From: Metridium senile
Taxonomy: Eukaryota > Cnidaria > Anthozoa > Actiniaria > Metridiidae
DNA length: 64,000 nucleotides
Assembly: GCA_949775045.1 (NCBI GenBank)
Contig: OX459105.1
Coordinates: 13,791,227 to 13,855,226 of the forward strand
Direction: 5' to 3'
Shown here: piece after piece, positions 1 through 10,324 of the stretch
Position numbering within the stretch: position 1 is the first letter of the stretch
Layout of the letters: the number at the start of each line of letters is the position of its first letter
Translations under genes and position numbers: made by a program
The notes under the pieces: generated by a model
What the model saw: the letters and a program-made list of their open reading frames with translations, nothing else
Databases searched by the model: none
Told to the model about the DNA's origin: nothing

Positions 1-182
1 AATCAAAAAACCGTGGGCATTCAGAAATATTTTAGAAATCGTTTATTGTTCGTTGAACAATTCAAACATAACTACAGTATGTTACTATAGTTACTATTCA
101 CCACCCTACCCCATTGTTCTCTCTCTGCACTAAATCACTGATTGCTGAGTACCCGCGTCTGAAAGCAAAGATATCTAGTTAT

Positions 183-254
183 GTTGCAGTTCGCACTCTG
201 CAATATCAAACATATTGCAGTTCGCACTCTGCAATATCAAACATATTGCAGTGT
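183..254. repeat. Two tandem 35-bp units
   Basis: The unit containing ttgcagttcgcactctgcaa is repeated back to back, with a third partial 'atattgcagt'. The unit itself is nearly palindromic. Confidence 0.7.
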
Positions 255-473
255 GTTTTGTTAAGTGTGTATAACTAATTAAAAAATTCATGAATAATTA
301 ATGAGACATTTTCAAAAGAAATCATGACCATGACGAGTGTTGTAAATCTGATACAACACTAGTGTTGTATATCCTGATTTGCATAAGTTTTAACTGGTAA
401 TTTTACGGCAAAATTTATTTTAATCTTGAAAATTTTGGTTAAATATGAAAGAGCTAACCTAGACATTTTTTAA

Positions 474-581
474 GTAGTTTACAACATTCGCGTCCGTGTT
501 GTATCGGCGATACAATCGCGCGCCTTCGGCTTGCGATTGTATCTGCCGATACAACACGGCCGCTCATGTTGTAAACACTAC
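474..581. repeat. Long hairpin (near-perfect inverted repeat)
   Basis: Arms gtagtttacaacat / atgttgtaaacactac and ccgtgttgtatcggc / gccgatacaacacgg fold around a small loop with cttcgg. This is the typical shape of a short fold-back MITE. Confidence 0.75.
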
Positions 582-663
582 TAATTTCCATTCTAGTAAG
601 CATCATCTGACTTATAATTTATTAAATAATTTACTAGATAGTGATTCTTGGTGAAAAAAGACT

Positions 664-735
664 TTGAGTACCAATGCCAGGATTCGAACCGAGACCTTCT
701 GCATTGCTGTATCCGCGCTTTAAGCCATTATGCTA
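664..735 (-). other. tRNA-like sequence (tRNA pseudogene or SINE head)
   Basis: On the minus strand there is an A-box-like TAGCATAATGG and a perfect B box GGTTCGAATCC with normal spacing. The acceptor and anticodon stems pair poorly, so a working tRNA is unlikely. Confidence 0.45.
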
Positions 736-967
736 CCCAGGCAACCGATGGAAAACTTGCAACCAAAAACACGTTTAATGTCATCAAGTTCATTAGCATT
801 CCTCTAAATAGAATTGATGAAATTATAACTAATTAGAGTTTGGTAAGCCTATTGTTATTATATTCAAAGAGACAAGAAACCGCTGATTATTATGCAACAA
901 AGAGAACAATAATGGGACAGGCTATTGAATGATAATTACATTTTCATTGGCTGATAATATTATAACT

Positions 968-1454
968 AATTAAGCGGCGTTTACACGAGCAATTTTTCCT
1001 TGACAAGTATCCTTGACAATTTTCATTGCTCGTGTAGACGATCAGCAAGATTTCCTTGACAATTTTATATTGACAAGGTTTCCTTGCTCGTGTAGATGAT
1101 GAACAAGTTTTCCTTGACAAGTTTAGGTTGTGCCCACAATGCCTTGCAATCAGTAGAGTACTAACATAATATTGGTTCCAGTCCCTTGTCGAGTAAAAAA
1201 CAAAATGATTTATTTTGAATGATCGTACGAAAAGACTGGGAACTAATCTCATTAATATTCCTTGCCACATTTTCCTTGTTGTCCGTCTACACGAGCAAAC
1301 TTCATCCTTGACAAATTTTCCTTGTCAAGGAAAAGCCAACATGCTAGCTTTTCCTTGTCAAGGAAAAATTGTTCATTTTACTCCATCTACACGAGCAATT
1401 TTTCCTTGTCAAGGAAAACTTGTCAAGGAAAAATTGCTCGTGTAAACGCCGCTT
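968..1454. mobile_element. MITE with 'gcggcgtttacacgagcaa' termini
   Basis: Left end gcggcgtttacacgagcaat and right end attgctcgtgtaaacgccgc are inverted repeats. Inside, 'ctacacgagcaa' and 'ccttgacaa/ttgtcaagg' recur several times in both orientations, so the whole element folds back on itself. No coding capacity. Confidence 0.75.
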
Positions 1455-1695
1455 TAGTCTAGAGTTTGGTAAGCCTATTGTTCAAAGAGACAGCAAACCG
1501 CCGATAATTATAATGCAACAAAGAGAACAATAATGGGGCAGGCTACTGAATGATAAATACACTTTCATTGGCTGATAACTAGTTAAAGTTTGGTAAGCCT
1601 ATTGTTATTATATTCAAAAACACAAGAAACCGCCGATTACTGTGCAAGAGAGAGAACAATGGGGCAGGGTAGTGAATAGTAACTATATACGATAG

Positions 1696-1793
1696 TCACT
1701 TCGGCCGGCTAGCAATATTAGATATATTGCAGTCAGCTTCGGGCTGCGCCCTCAGCTGACTGCAATATATCTAATATTGCTACCGGCCTCAGT
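1696..1793. repeat. Hairpin element
   Basis: Arms tagcaatattagatatattg and caatatatctaatattgcta are inverted around ctgcgccctc. It resembles the 474-581 hairpin in design but not in sequence. Confidence 0.7.
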
Positions 1794-2042
1794 AACTATC
1801 TAATACATATTAACAATTGATTATGATCGGCTACCTATCTTAGGCTAACCAATATGGTTATTATAGGTAGCATGTACCTTTATTCATGTAAACATTTTGT
1901 CTTGTATTGTATTATATTGTATTGTATTGTATCACCGCAAGAAGTTTGACTGATGTGTAGTATGATAAACCTTTTGTAGTTTGAATTGTTTGTGAGTTGT
2001 TCAACCAACAATAAACGATTTCTAAAAAAGTTCTGGGTGCCC

Positions 2043-2106
2043 GCAACCTCGTTCCCAGGTCCCTCTCCCTTCGCTTTTGGAGGGCCCTGGGAACGAGGTT
2101 GGGGTA
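2043..2106. mobile_element. Small fold-back MITE (cctcgttcccagg type) nested in the outer TIR
   Basis: Arms aacctcgttcccagg and cctgggaacgaggtt flank a short loop. Deleting this block restores continuity with the left outer repeat (gtgcccacgg), and 'ccc' lies on both sides, consistent with insertion into the TIR. Confidence 0.65.
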
Positions 2107-2589
2107 CCCACGGATTTTCGATTTGCACTGTAAAATGGTTGTAGGAGAACTTTTCATTATCTGGTAGGAATTAGTAACATTTACATAGCGCGTTTTCCAT
2201 TAAATATAAACATAACGGTTTGATCATAATTTGAATATTTCCGGTGTCAGAGAATGCATCATAAACAAATGAAACAACTCAAATGATATCAAAGTTCTTA
2301 GGCGAGGTCACTGTTGAAATATCATATGGGCGTACATCTAGACACGAATATTCCAGGATATTAAGATAAATGGTGCTGACAGTTGAAGTAGGAAAAGGGT
2401 TGAAATTATGTTGCCATGTTAACACTATATTAATCATAAATTAATATAAATCAGATACATAAAATGAAAATGATGGCTGATGAAGATGATGATGTCAATG
2501 ATATGGTAATGATAATAATGGTGGTAGATCATATCGGTGCAGATGGTGATTATTGAAAAACGTAGCCTGTTTTACAAATTAAATGTATA

Positions 2590-2771
2590 TTTTATTCATT
2601 TAAAACGATAACGATGATAGTGATGATAATGATGACGATAACAATAATGATGGTGATGTTGTTGATGGTGGTGGTGGTGTTGATTGTGATGATGATAATG
2701 ATTGGATGATGGTGATGATAATGATGATGATAATTACAATGATGGTGATGGTGATGATGATGGTAATGGTA

Positions 2772-2803
<32 letters not shown>

Positions 2804-3000
2804 GATGATTGGATTATGATGATGATTGTGGTGATGATGATGATGGTGATGGCGATGATGATGGTGATGATGATAATAATAATAATGATAATGATCAAGA
2901 TAATGATGGTAATCATGATGATGATGATTATGATGATGGCGACGATGATGGCGATGATGATGGTGGTGTTGATGATGATGATCGGATAACGATATTAATA
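2590..3000. repeat. GAT/GATG microsatellite
   Basis: Imperfect (gatgat)n and (ggtgat)n run about 400 bp. Reading frames over it are low-complexity Met/Asp or Ile/Ser and are not genes. Confidence 0.9.
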
Positions 3001-5337
3001 TAATCCTGATAATAATGTTTTTTCCTCCTAGTGTTTCGACACATCAATAAAATAAACTCAACATCTATTAAAAGGCAGACGACATTCGAGTCGTCATTTC
3101 CAAGTGCATGCATTTTTGAACGAATCGGTGGTTGGTCAAGGAAACCCATGAGATAGACATGCCTCAAGTACCTTAGAAACTAGAGGGTTTCTTGTTCTAG
3201 TATTCATATTTATCTAAAGCAAGTACAAAAGGTACCCAGGGTATGCCACAAGTCGACCACATCCACATTTTTGTCGGATTTGCGAGCGAAAACCGAGCGA
3301 CGGGCTCACGAAAGCGACACGGACTTTGGGAAAGTCTATCCATGATACTGCACGTACTAAATATGATATCTATAAAGACTGAAGTGCTTTTGACATTCTT
3401 GACTTCAAGACTTATATTAAGAAATCGTTAAAACCCTTTTCTCATCACATACCAAAGATAAAATTAGAATTAGAAAGACGCTATAATTAAATTTACTTGA
3501 AACTATGAATGAATGAAATAATTGACAAAATAGCGAAAGGAGTTGACGGTTTACAAAATCAATTATAAAAAGTAGAATAAATATGTGTTCGACTGGTTGA
3601 TGTTCAGATCAATTTCAATCGGGTTTAGTTAGCTAGTGCAGTGTGACTCACTGACAAAATTTAACATGACGGAATATTTTTACGAATAAGCATTTAACAA
3701 TGATATAAAGTTTAGAAAGATAAAAAAATACTAACTAAAGTATGGCGAATAATCTTTTTCATTTATGCTTTCACATATATGTTTTTTCGAATAAAACTGA
3801 ATAGAAAAATGTGGGCTTGCATTTTGAGCAAATAAAAATTAAATGAAGGTGTAATTTTACGGAAAAGTTGTTTATTGGCTAAAATTTTTATCTCATAAAG
3901 TGTATTATGATATAAAGTTTAACTGAGATAAAACTAGGGCAAAGATCACTGTATTTAGCTTACCATATTCAACCGCATATGACGTACAAACGTCCAGTAC
4001 AGCAAAAAGGACCGTGACAAACAGCAACAATCTCATGTCAAGTTTAGCCATTGTGAATGCTTCTCGAGCTCAATGTTCGCTTACTGTCTGGAAACAAGTG
4101 GCGCAACTTGAGTTAAAATAGCGTAGATTAGACACGGTATCATTTACAATATCAGTTTTCAGTTTCCGCTGTTGATGAGTGGTTTTCCACGCGAGCTGAG
4201 GAACACAGACCTGAATGTAAACCTCTAGTGACACTTGGATCACCGACGTCGACTTCAACACATCTCTCTCTTCCCAGTAACAATGACAAAAGTATGTTAT
4301 AAAATTAAAATACGATGGCTAGGGATGGACTCTTGGGAATTCGAGGAATGGTCTGTTTGGCTGAGGTCAGTGTTTAGGTCGAGAAGCAAAAACAACTAGC
4401 GAGTAGAAATAACCTAGTATGGACAAGAAAACGACCCATGGAAATCCCAGGAAATCGGTCAGACTTTAAACTCAAAACATTCCACTGCGGGAATAATATA
4501 TTTGATTCTATGGCATCGCGTACATGTTTAGACGAATTGTTGTTTTTAAATCACGAAATCCCTTTTTTTAATGTGTTTGTTTTTTACATTATTCACGTGC
4601 CTTTCAATCAGTGAAATCACCGATAAGATCATTTAAAAACGCAAAGTTGTTACGTAAAAAAATACCAAGAAAACACAGATTGAAATTTAAGAAAATCGCA
4701 TATTCGTAATGTACGTAGGATTTACGCGCGTAATCTTCATTGTAAGTCTTTTTCTACGAGAACTATACGTAGGTCCCGCCCTGGCACCCGTAAGTCTGAC
4801 TGGCGTAATTTTCGTCCTTTTGTCTGGCTCCGCAAAACATTTTGTTGTTAAAAAGAGCATTAGAGGGACAATAAGGTCGACTAGACACGGTGTCTGCTAG
4901 GGCCATTACGTGATGGAAAACTCGTAAGATTTATTCGTCAAGTGAAATTACTCAGAAAGAAAGATTCGGAGTCATTCAGGCGGTCCTAGCTTGTGGAGGA
5001 GCCCCTTGTGGAGTTGTCTGTCTGATGCTTTAACCACTGACCTAGTGGACTGTACTCTAGAAGTCTAGAAGTGTAGGCTTCGTCGGTGTTTTTAAACAAT
5101 TGGAGTACAAATGAACCATAAATAGCGTTTACGAACATTCTGGACTACGTCGTTGTTTTCCTATACACCTATTTTCAAAAACGTTGTCACAACCGAAACC
5201 TCAGTCCATTCTGAATCCTGCAAAGGATGTCGGTTATATGAGAATAATTTGTGATTTATTACTCGTTTTTAAAGAAATATTTTGTTCATCATCTACCATT
5301 GTAACAATTTGTTATATATGGTCATATAACACAAACT
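3001..5337. other. AT-rich intergenic DNA, no gene recognised
   Basis: Only short open frames of ordinary composition, no family resemblance. The stretch about 5115-5240 resembles, inverted, the duplicated repeat at 8390-8440. Confidence 0.5.
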
Positions 5338-5770
5338 CGTACAACCAAAATATTAGTATGCTATGAATGGATTGATAACAAGAGCAGAAATACCGACATC
5401 CTTTGCATGCTTCAGAGTGTGGACTGTAGTTTTGATTGCGACAACGACTCTCGGAATAGGTGTGATAGACTGCTGTTCTTTCAGTATTCCAACAAAAGAC
5501 TACCGTACGAAACGTAAATAATTATACATGTTTTTGGCTTCTTAGGGCCCGGGCAACACGTACAACCAAAATATGCTATGAATGGATTGATAACAAGAGA
5601 AGAAATACTGACATCCTTTGCATGCTTTAGAGTGCGGACTGTAGTTTTAATTGCGACAACGACTTCGGAATAGGTGTGATAGACTGCTGCTCGTTCAGTA
5701 TTCCAACAAAAGACTACCGTACGAAACGTAAATAATTATACATGTTTTTGGCTTCTTAGGGCCCGGGCAA
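5338..5770. repeat. Tandem duplication, about 220-bp units
   Basis: Units start at 5338 and 5559 with gtacaaccaaaatat and end in ggcttcttagggcccgggca; they differ by few substitutions. A diverged third copy is at about 8625-8730 and inverted pieces at about 8180-8440. Confidence 0.8.
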
Positions 5771-6008
5771 ATGGCTTCAACATTTGCTTCAACATCCGTT
5801 CGATTTTGTTGAATGGCAATGTTTAAACGCTTTTAAACTCTTTCAACATCAAATTCAACATTGTTTCAACACGTTTTAACTATATGTTGAAATAGTATAA
5901 AAAAGTTTGAAAGAGTTTAAAAGCGTTTAAACATTGCCATTCAACAAAAACGAACGAATGTTGCATGCATGCATGAAGCAAATGTTGAAACCGTTTGCCC
6001 GGGCCCTT
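5757..6008. mobile_element. Fold-back MITE with 'gggcccgggcaaa' ends
   Basis: Left gggcccgggcaaatgg and right ccgtttgcccgggccc are inverted; long internal arms (caatgtttaaacgctttt / aaaagcgtttaaacattg) pair too. It overlaps the end of the second 220-bp unit, and ggcttcttagggcccgggca also ends the first unit. Confidence 0.75.
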
Positions 6009-8433
6009 GACAAACGCTCAAGGTATAGTTTAACTGACTAGATATATTTTCATTGTTCTTGTTTTGTATCGTAAACAATGTTTTCTTTCTCTTCCGTATC
6101 CTTTTAACGCGTCTATTTGTTGATTAACACAATGGATGATTTCTTTTGTAGTCTAATTGCCTTGTTTGTATATAGGACTGGAATGGACTAAGGACTCGGG
6201 ATCGTAGACTAGCTGTTTGAAGTTCAATGGCAAAAAATAATGCGTCGAATAAAACTGAATCACCTTAAAAATTAGAAATACTATTTTGTGCACGTGTTGA
6301 TTAAAAACGAAGAAGGAATGGTTGCTCCGTATGTTTGTTATTATCCTTTTACTCCGACGAAGGGCTAAAGCTCGAAACGTCAGTAAAGTTAAGTCAACAT
6401 TTTTTTAAGGTGTTACAAATTTCATTATATTATATTACCTATTGTTTATATCAAACACCGACGCAGCCTTTACTAGTTTACTAGCTAGTTTCCATTTGTT
6501 ATTGTAGGATTTCGAGCAATTGACTTTTACTGGGCACAAAAGTTTTCCGCGTTTGCGTCACATAAGGAACCCTTTTCTGTAAGTTTTAAAAATTAGACTG
6601 TGAAGTAGTGAGCCCAATAATAAATCAATTGTCCGATGCATTGGCTACGAAAACAAACTATTACGTAAAGAGACGAAAAGACAACATTTATGCTTTCATG
6701 CAGAAGTGCTCTCCCGTGACAAGAAGACATCGCCTACGCACGAGACCTCCCGCAAAAAGACCTATAAACAAACTCTCTTATACGTAAAGAGACGACAGGA
6801 TAATATTTATGTGATCATACAGGATTACTTTTCCGTAACCGTCACTAATGAAACAGTATAGCTTATCACACTAATCACGGCAAAATTAGCGCTTTCAGTA
6901 CGAGGACAATTACACGATTTACCGTACACCGACACAAAGCAGCCACCTTCTGGATACTCGACCATGTTTAACCACGGAGCACAGAGCATTTTAATAATGT
7001 CTCTTTACATTACTTAAAAGAAATGTAGAGGCATTTTCTGTAACTTTCTTTCAATAAAGCGCTTATGACCAAGTTATCACAAATTAATTTTTTTAAATAC
7101 TTTTCTCGCGATCGACGTTCAAAAGATTACAAACGTAAAAAAAACGTTCAAAGTTGCAAGTATAATATCCCGGTAAATATGACTATAGTTAATAGATAAT
7201 AATAATTAACTATAAGACCTACCCTCATTCCAGTCTACCCCATTGGCCGATAAATACTAGCAGTTCAAACGTTTGACATTAATTTGCGACACAAACGAAC
7301 CGCTACTTTAATATCATAATATCCCCCTATACAGTGGGAGATAACTCGTCTGTAAATAGCGCGCAATGCTAAAGAACGCGTCTTAAATAGATTCTCTTAC
7401 GTAGAAAGACGAGAGGAAAATCTGATGTCTTTATAAGCTATAGGGTTATCAAAAACAACAGTACTTTGTTAAACTTAAGAACACGTCGCAAATAGATTCT
7501 CTTACGTAGAAAGACGAGATGTTGAAAATCTTGATGTCTTTATAAGCTAGGGTTATCAAAAACAACAGTACTTTGTTAAATGGGCACTTAGATTTAAAGA
7601 GTCACCTTTAGTAAATTAACTCTAAAAAGCTCTTACGTATAGAGACGCAAACTATGTTCCGTTAAAAAACGCAACGAAAATATAAACTCAAACTTGCGAT
7701 CAATGTTAAGTTATAACAAGCGTAGTTTCAAAACGTTAAAGTTCTTGTTTAATGTTTATAAACTTACGTAATGAATTTTTCTGGCGCACATAAAGAGACG
7801 CAGCAAAAATATTGAGGGTACGCATCCAGAACTACTTATCCAGAACGAGCACGCTAGCTCACTAATTAAGATTGTTTTGTTTTTCATTGTTCTAAAGTCC
7901 TTAACAATCAGTCTTGATTGCTCAAAAAGGCCGGCCTTACGTAGACAGCGCCGACACGTAACACTGCGGTAGAGCAATTGTTTCTCGTAGAAAAAGTTGT
8001 TTTTTATCGAGGTCAAGTTTATCCCTCTTACACGAAGTTACACTGTCGGAAACATTAATAAGTGCCGGCTCATTCTGTTTGGTGTTCGCGCTCTAATTTA
8101 ATATTCGTGATACATGTTATGACACTACAGCTAGCTGACGTAGACACCACTTTAACCGCCCCTTGTTAGAAAGCGCACATTCTTACTCCAGTTTAGTGTT
8201 CTTAGAAACACCGACGCAGCCCACATTGTCCAACGCTCTGGCATGCCTGTGGTCTCTGGAACCTACGGTAACATTGTCCAAACCACAAATGACCGTACAG
8301 GTTGAATTCACTGACTTTAAAACAATTCAAAAGAAACGAAATTGTGCCGCGCAAAAGCGTACCGCATTTTTATATACACCTATTGCAAAAATCGTTGTCT
8401 CACCCGAAGCTACAGTCCACACTCTAAAGCCTG
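6009..8433. other. Intergenic DNA with a recurring 'ttacgta..agagacg' motif
   Basis: No gene recognised. The motif (variants tacgtaaagagacg, ttacgtagaaagacg, ttacgtatagagacg) recurs near 6664, 6780, 7396, 7502, 7634 and 7791. A 108-bp tandem duplication spans about 7375-7580. The frame at 8163-8438 lies in a repeat related to 5338-5770. Confidence 0.5.
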
Positions 8434-8625
8434 CATAACAACTTGTTATTGTTCAAAATCATTTGCATATAACTGTAATAACAGCTATTAGCTGTTATAT
8501 GCAAATGATTTTGAACAATGGGTTGAAGTCGAGGCTTTCGGGCGAAAACAATAGGTTTGCCCGAAAGCCTCGATTTGAATCCATTGTTTGAAATCATTTG
8601 CATATAACTGTAATAACAGCTATTA
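8434..8625. repeat. Nested palindromes
   Basis: attgttcaaaatcatttgca at 8450 is inverted at about 8498-8518, and a second hairpin gaggctttcgggc / gcccgaaagcctc follows. The first arm with ataactgtaataacagctat is repeated directly at about 8590-8625. Confidence 0.75.
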
Positions 8626-8729
8626 AAATATGCTATGAATAAATCGATAACAAGAGAAGAAATACCGACATCCTTTGCAGAATTTCGAGTGTGGACTGTG
8701 GCTTTGTTTGCGACAACAATTTTTGAAAT

Positions 8730-9961
8730 AGCTGTATATGTTTAACATTTCAATCAATGGGCCGTTCCGATATGGTTCTCCTGTCTTTTCTTTACATGTT
8801 TGGACAAGTTGTGGTCAAACATAAAGCTAATCAAGCCCTAAAGAAATTGAATTCAAAGAGGCATTTTCTTGTCACAGGCAGCACGGCAGAGGCTAATAAA
8901 TGCAGCTTGTTACTCGATGGGCGTAGCCGTCTTTCTTGCATGCATAAACTGGGCCTAAAAACGTTGTCATGATTTTAGTACGAACAGCCACTTTTTAACA
9001 GAAAAATGTCTTTAATTATTCATCGATCACTGTCAGGGCTTTTTCGTTAAGTCCGCCCCTGCACACACCCTATACTACTACTCTCAGCATTTCCATCACA
9101 CTACACCGACATGTTACTCTTTGAGGAGAAATTACTAATAACTCCGAAAGTCTGTTTAGACTAGCAATTTTGTTGCTGATATTAGATTTTAATGTCCATT
9201 TTAGCAATGCCCAAAATCGCGCATGTAGACCAGCTATTTTGAGACGATTTCAAGGCGACACTTATCGCAGTCAAATGGAGCTCGAGTAGAACATGCTCGA
9301 AACTTAGTTTAAAAGTTTCGGCCTCAATTTCTGAAAGTCGCATGCAATTCGCGATTCCGCACGACAAAAAACAAAAACGCGCGTGTGAAACAACCAGCTA
9401 TTTTGAGGCGATTTTAATGCTCGCAATTTAGCGCAACTTAGCCTGCGTATTGGCTCTTTGGGATTGGGGAGAGGGGGAGGAGAGGGGAAGCCGCCACGTA
9501 GGCTAAGCGCAACTCAAAAACTATTGTTAAAGCTAGCATTAGACTGATCAGGACTCGGAGTAGCAAATAAAATAAGACAACAGACACATTAGAATATTAT
9601 ATACATACATTTCAAATTGCTTTACTAGTAGTACTCTTTTACAATGTTGTCACGATACTTGCGTGACAGAAGCGTTGTGTGACAAAGTCTAAAAAGTTTG
9701 CAATGACAAAGAAATAAGCGAATCATTTGAACCATTTATATAAAGCTTGATACAATAAACCCCTGAGAGGGGAGGGACGAAATCATCGTCCAATTCATTA
9801 CAACCCTTTACAAAAGAAAAATATGTTCGTACGAAAGCTTCCTAAGTGGGTGGGTGAGGAGACAATGAAACGCCATAGTCTTCTGATTCCCAAGGCAATT
9901 TACGTTTCATTGTGGTATTTGTGTACAGTCCTATAAATCTTGGATGTAGAGACGTAGATAC
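8730..9961. other. Intergenic DNA, no gene recognised
   Basis: Contains a repeated word ccagctattttgag (about 9231 and 9388) and a small inverted pair cttagcctgcg / cgtaggctaag (about 9436-9506). Nothing codes convincingly. Confidence 0.45.
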
Positions 9962-10324
9962 TTTATTAACCCTTGGGGGTAGGGCACCTTATATAAATCC
10001 AAATGCTGTTTACAAATATGTTGGTATTCTTTAGAATAATTCCCGAAAGCCCTACTAAGAGGGGTAGGGACAGATCAAATCGCTTGAAATAAAAATAATT
10101 TCTGCTAAGGTATTCGTGAGATCCCGAGGGTGGTGGGGTAAGTGAGAGTTACATTACACAACTACCATTTCCTTTGAATATTTCCTGATTGCCCCTACTA
10201 AGAGGGGTGGGGACAGACCAAATCACTTCAAATAAAAAATAATTTCGATCCTGCTAAGGTATCCCCAAAGAGGCCGAGGTTAGCAAGAGTTACACAACAT
10301 AACCCCAAATTCTAATTCATAAAA
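9962..10324 (-). other. Candidate USP24 3' UTR with polyadenylation signal
   Basis: On the minus strand an AATAAA (plus-strand TTTATT at 9962-9967) lies about 360 nt past the stop. No other strong signal was seen nearer. The stretch holds a tandem duplication of roughly 130 bp (about 10052-10180 and 10190-10300) sharing the plus-strand words 'gggacaga', 'aaataatttc' and 'tgctaaggta'. The transcript end is inference. Confidence 0.4.

Larger units (their letters stand above)
12..2125. repeat. Composite inverted-repeat element with nested insertions
   Basis: Plus 12-73 is the imperfect reverse complement of 1981-2043 joined to 2107-2125 (shared core ttagaaatcgtttattgtt). Sequence inside the left arm (about 92-150) also reappears inverted at 1640-1690. 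Three related direct units beginning agtttggtaagcctattgtt occur at about 836, 1456 and 1583. A second MITE (968-1454) and two hairpins (474-581, 1696-1793) lie inside. No transposase coding was found; I read it as a non-autonomous DNA element or a pile-up of several. The left end may continue outside the window. Confidence 0.6.

Noticed and set aside
664..735. Functional tRNA gene on the minus strand
   Set aside because: A and B boxes are good but acceptor and anticodon stems do not pair.
8163..8438. 91-residue plus frame
   Set aside because: Lies in an inverted copy of the 220-bp repeat at 5338-5770; no conserved domain.
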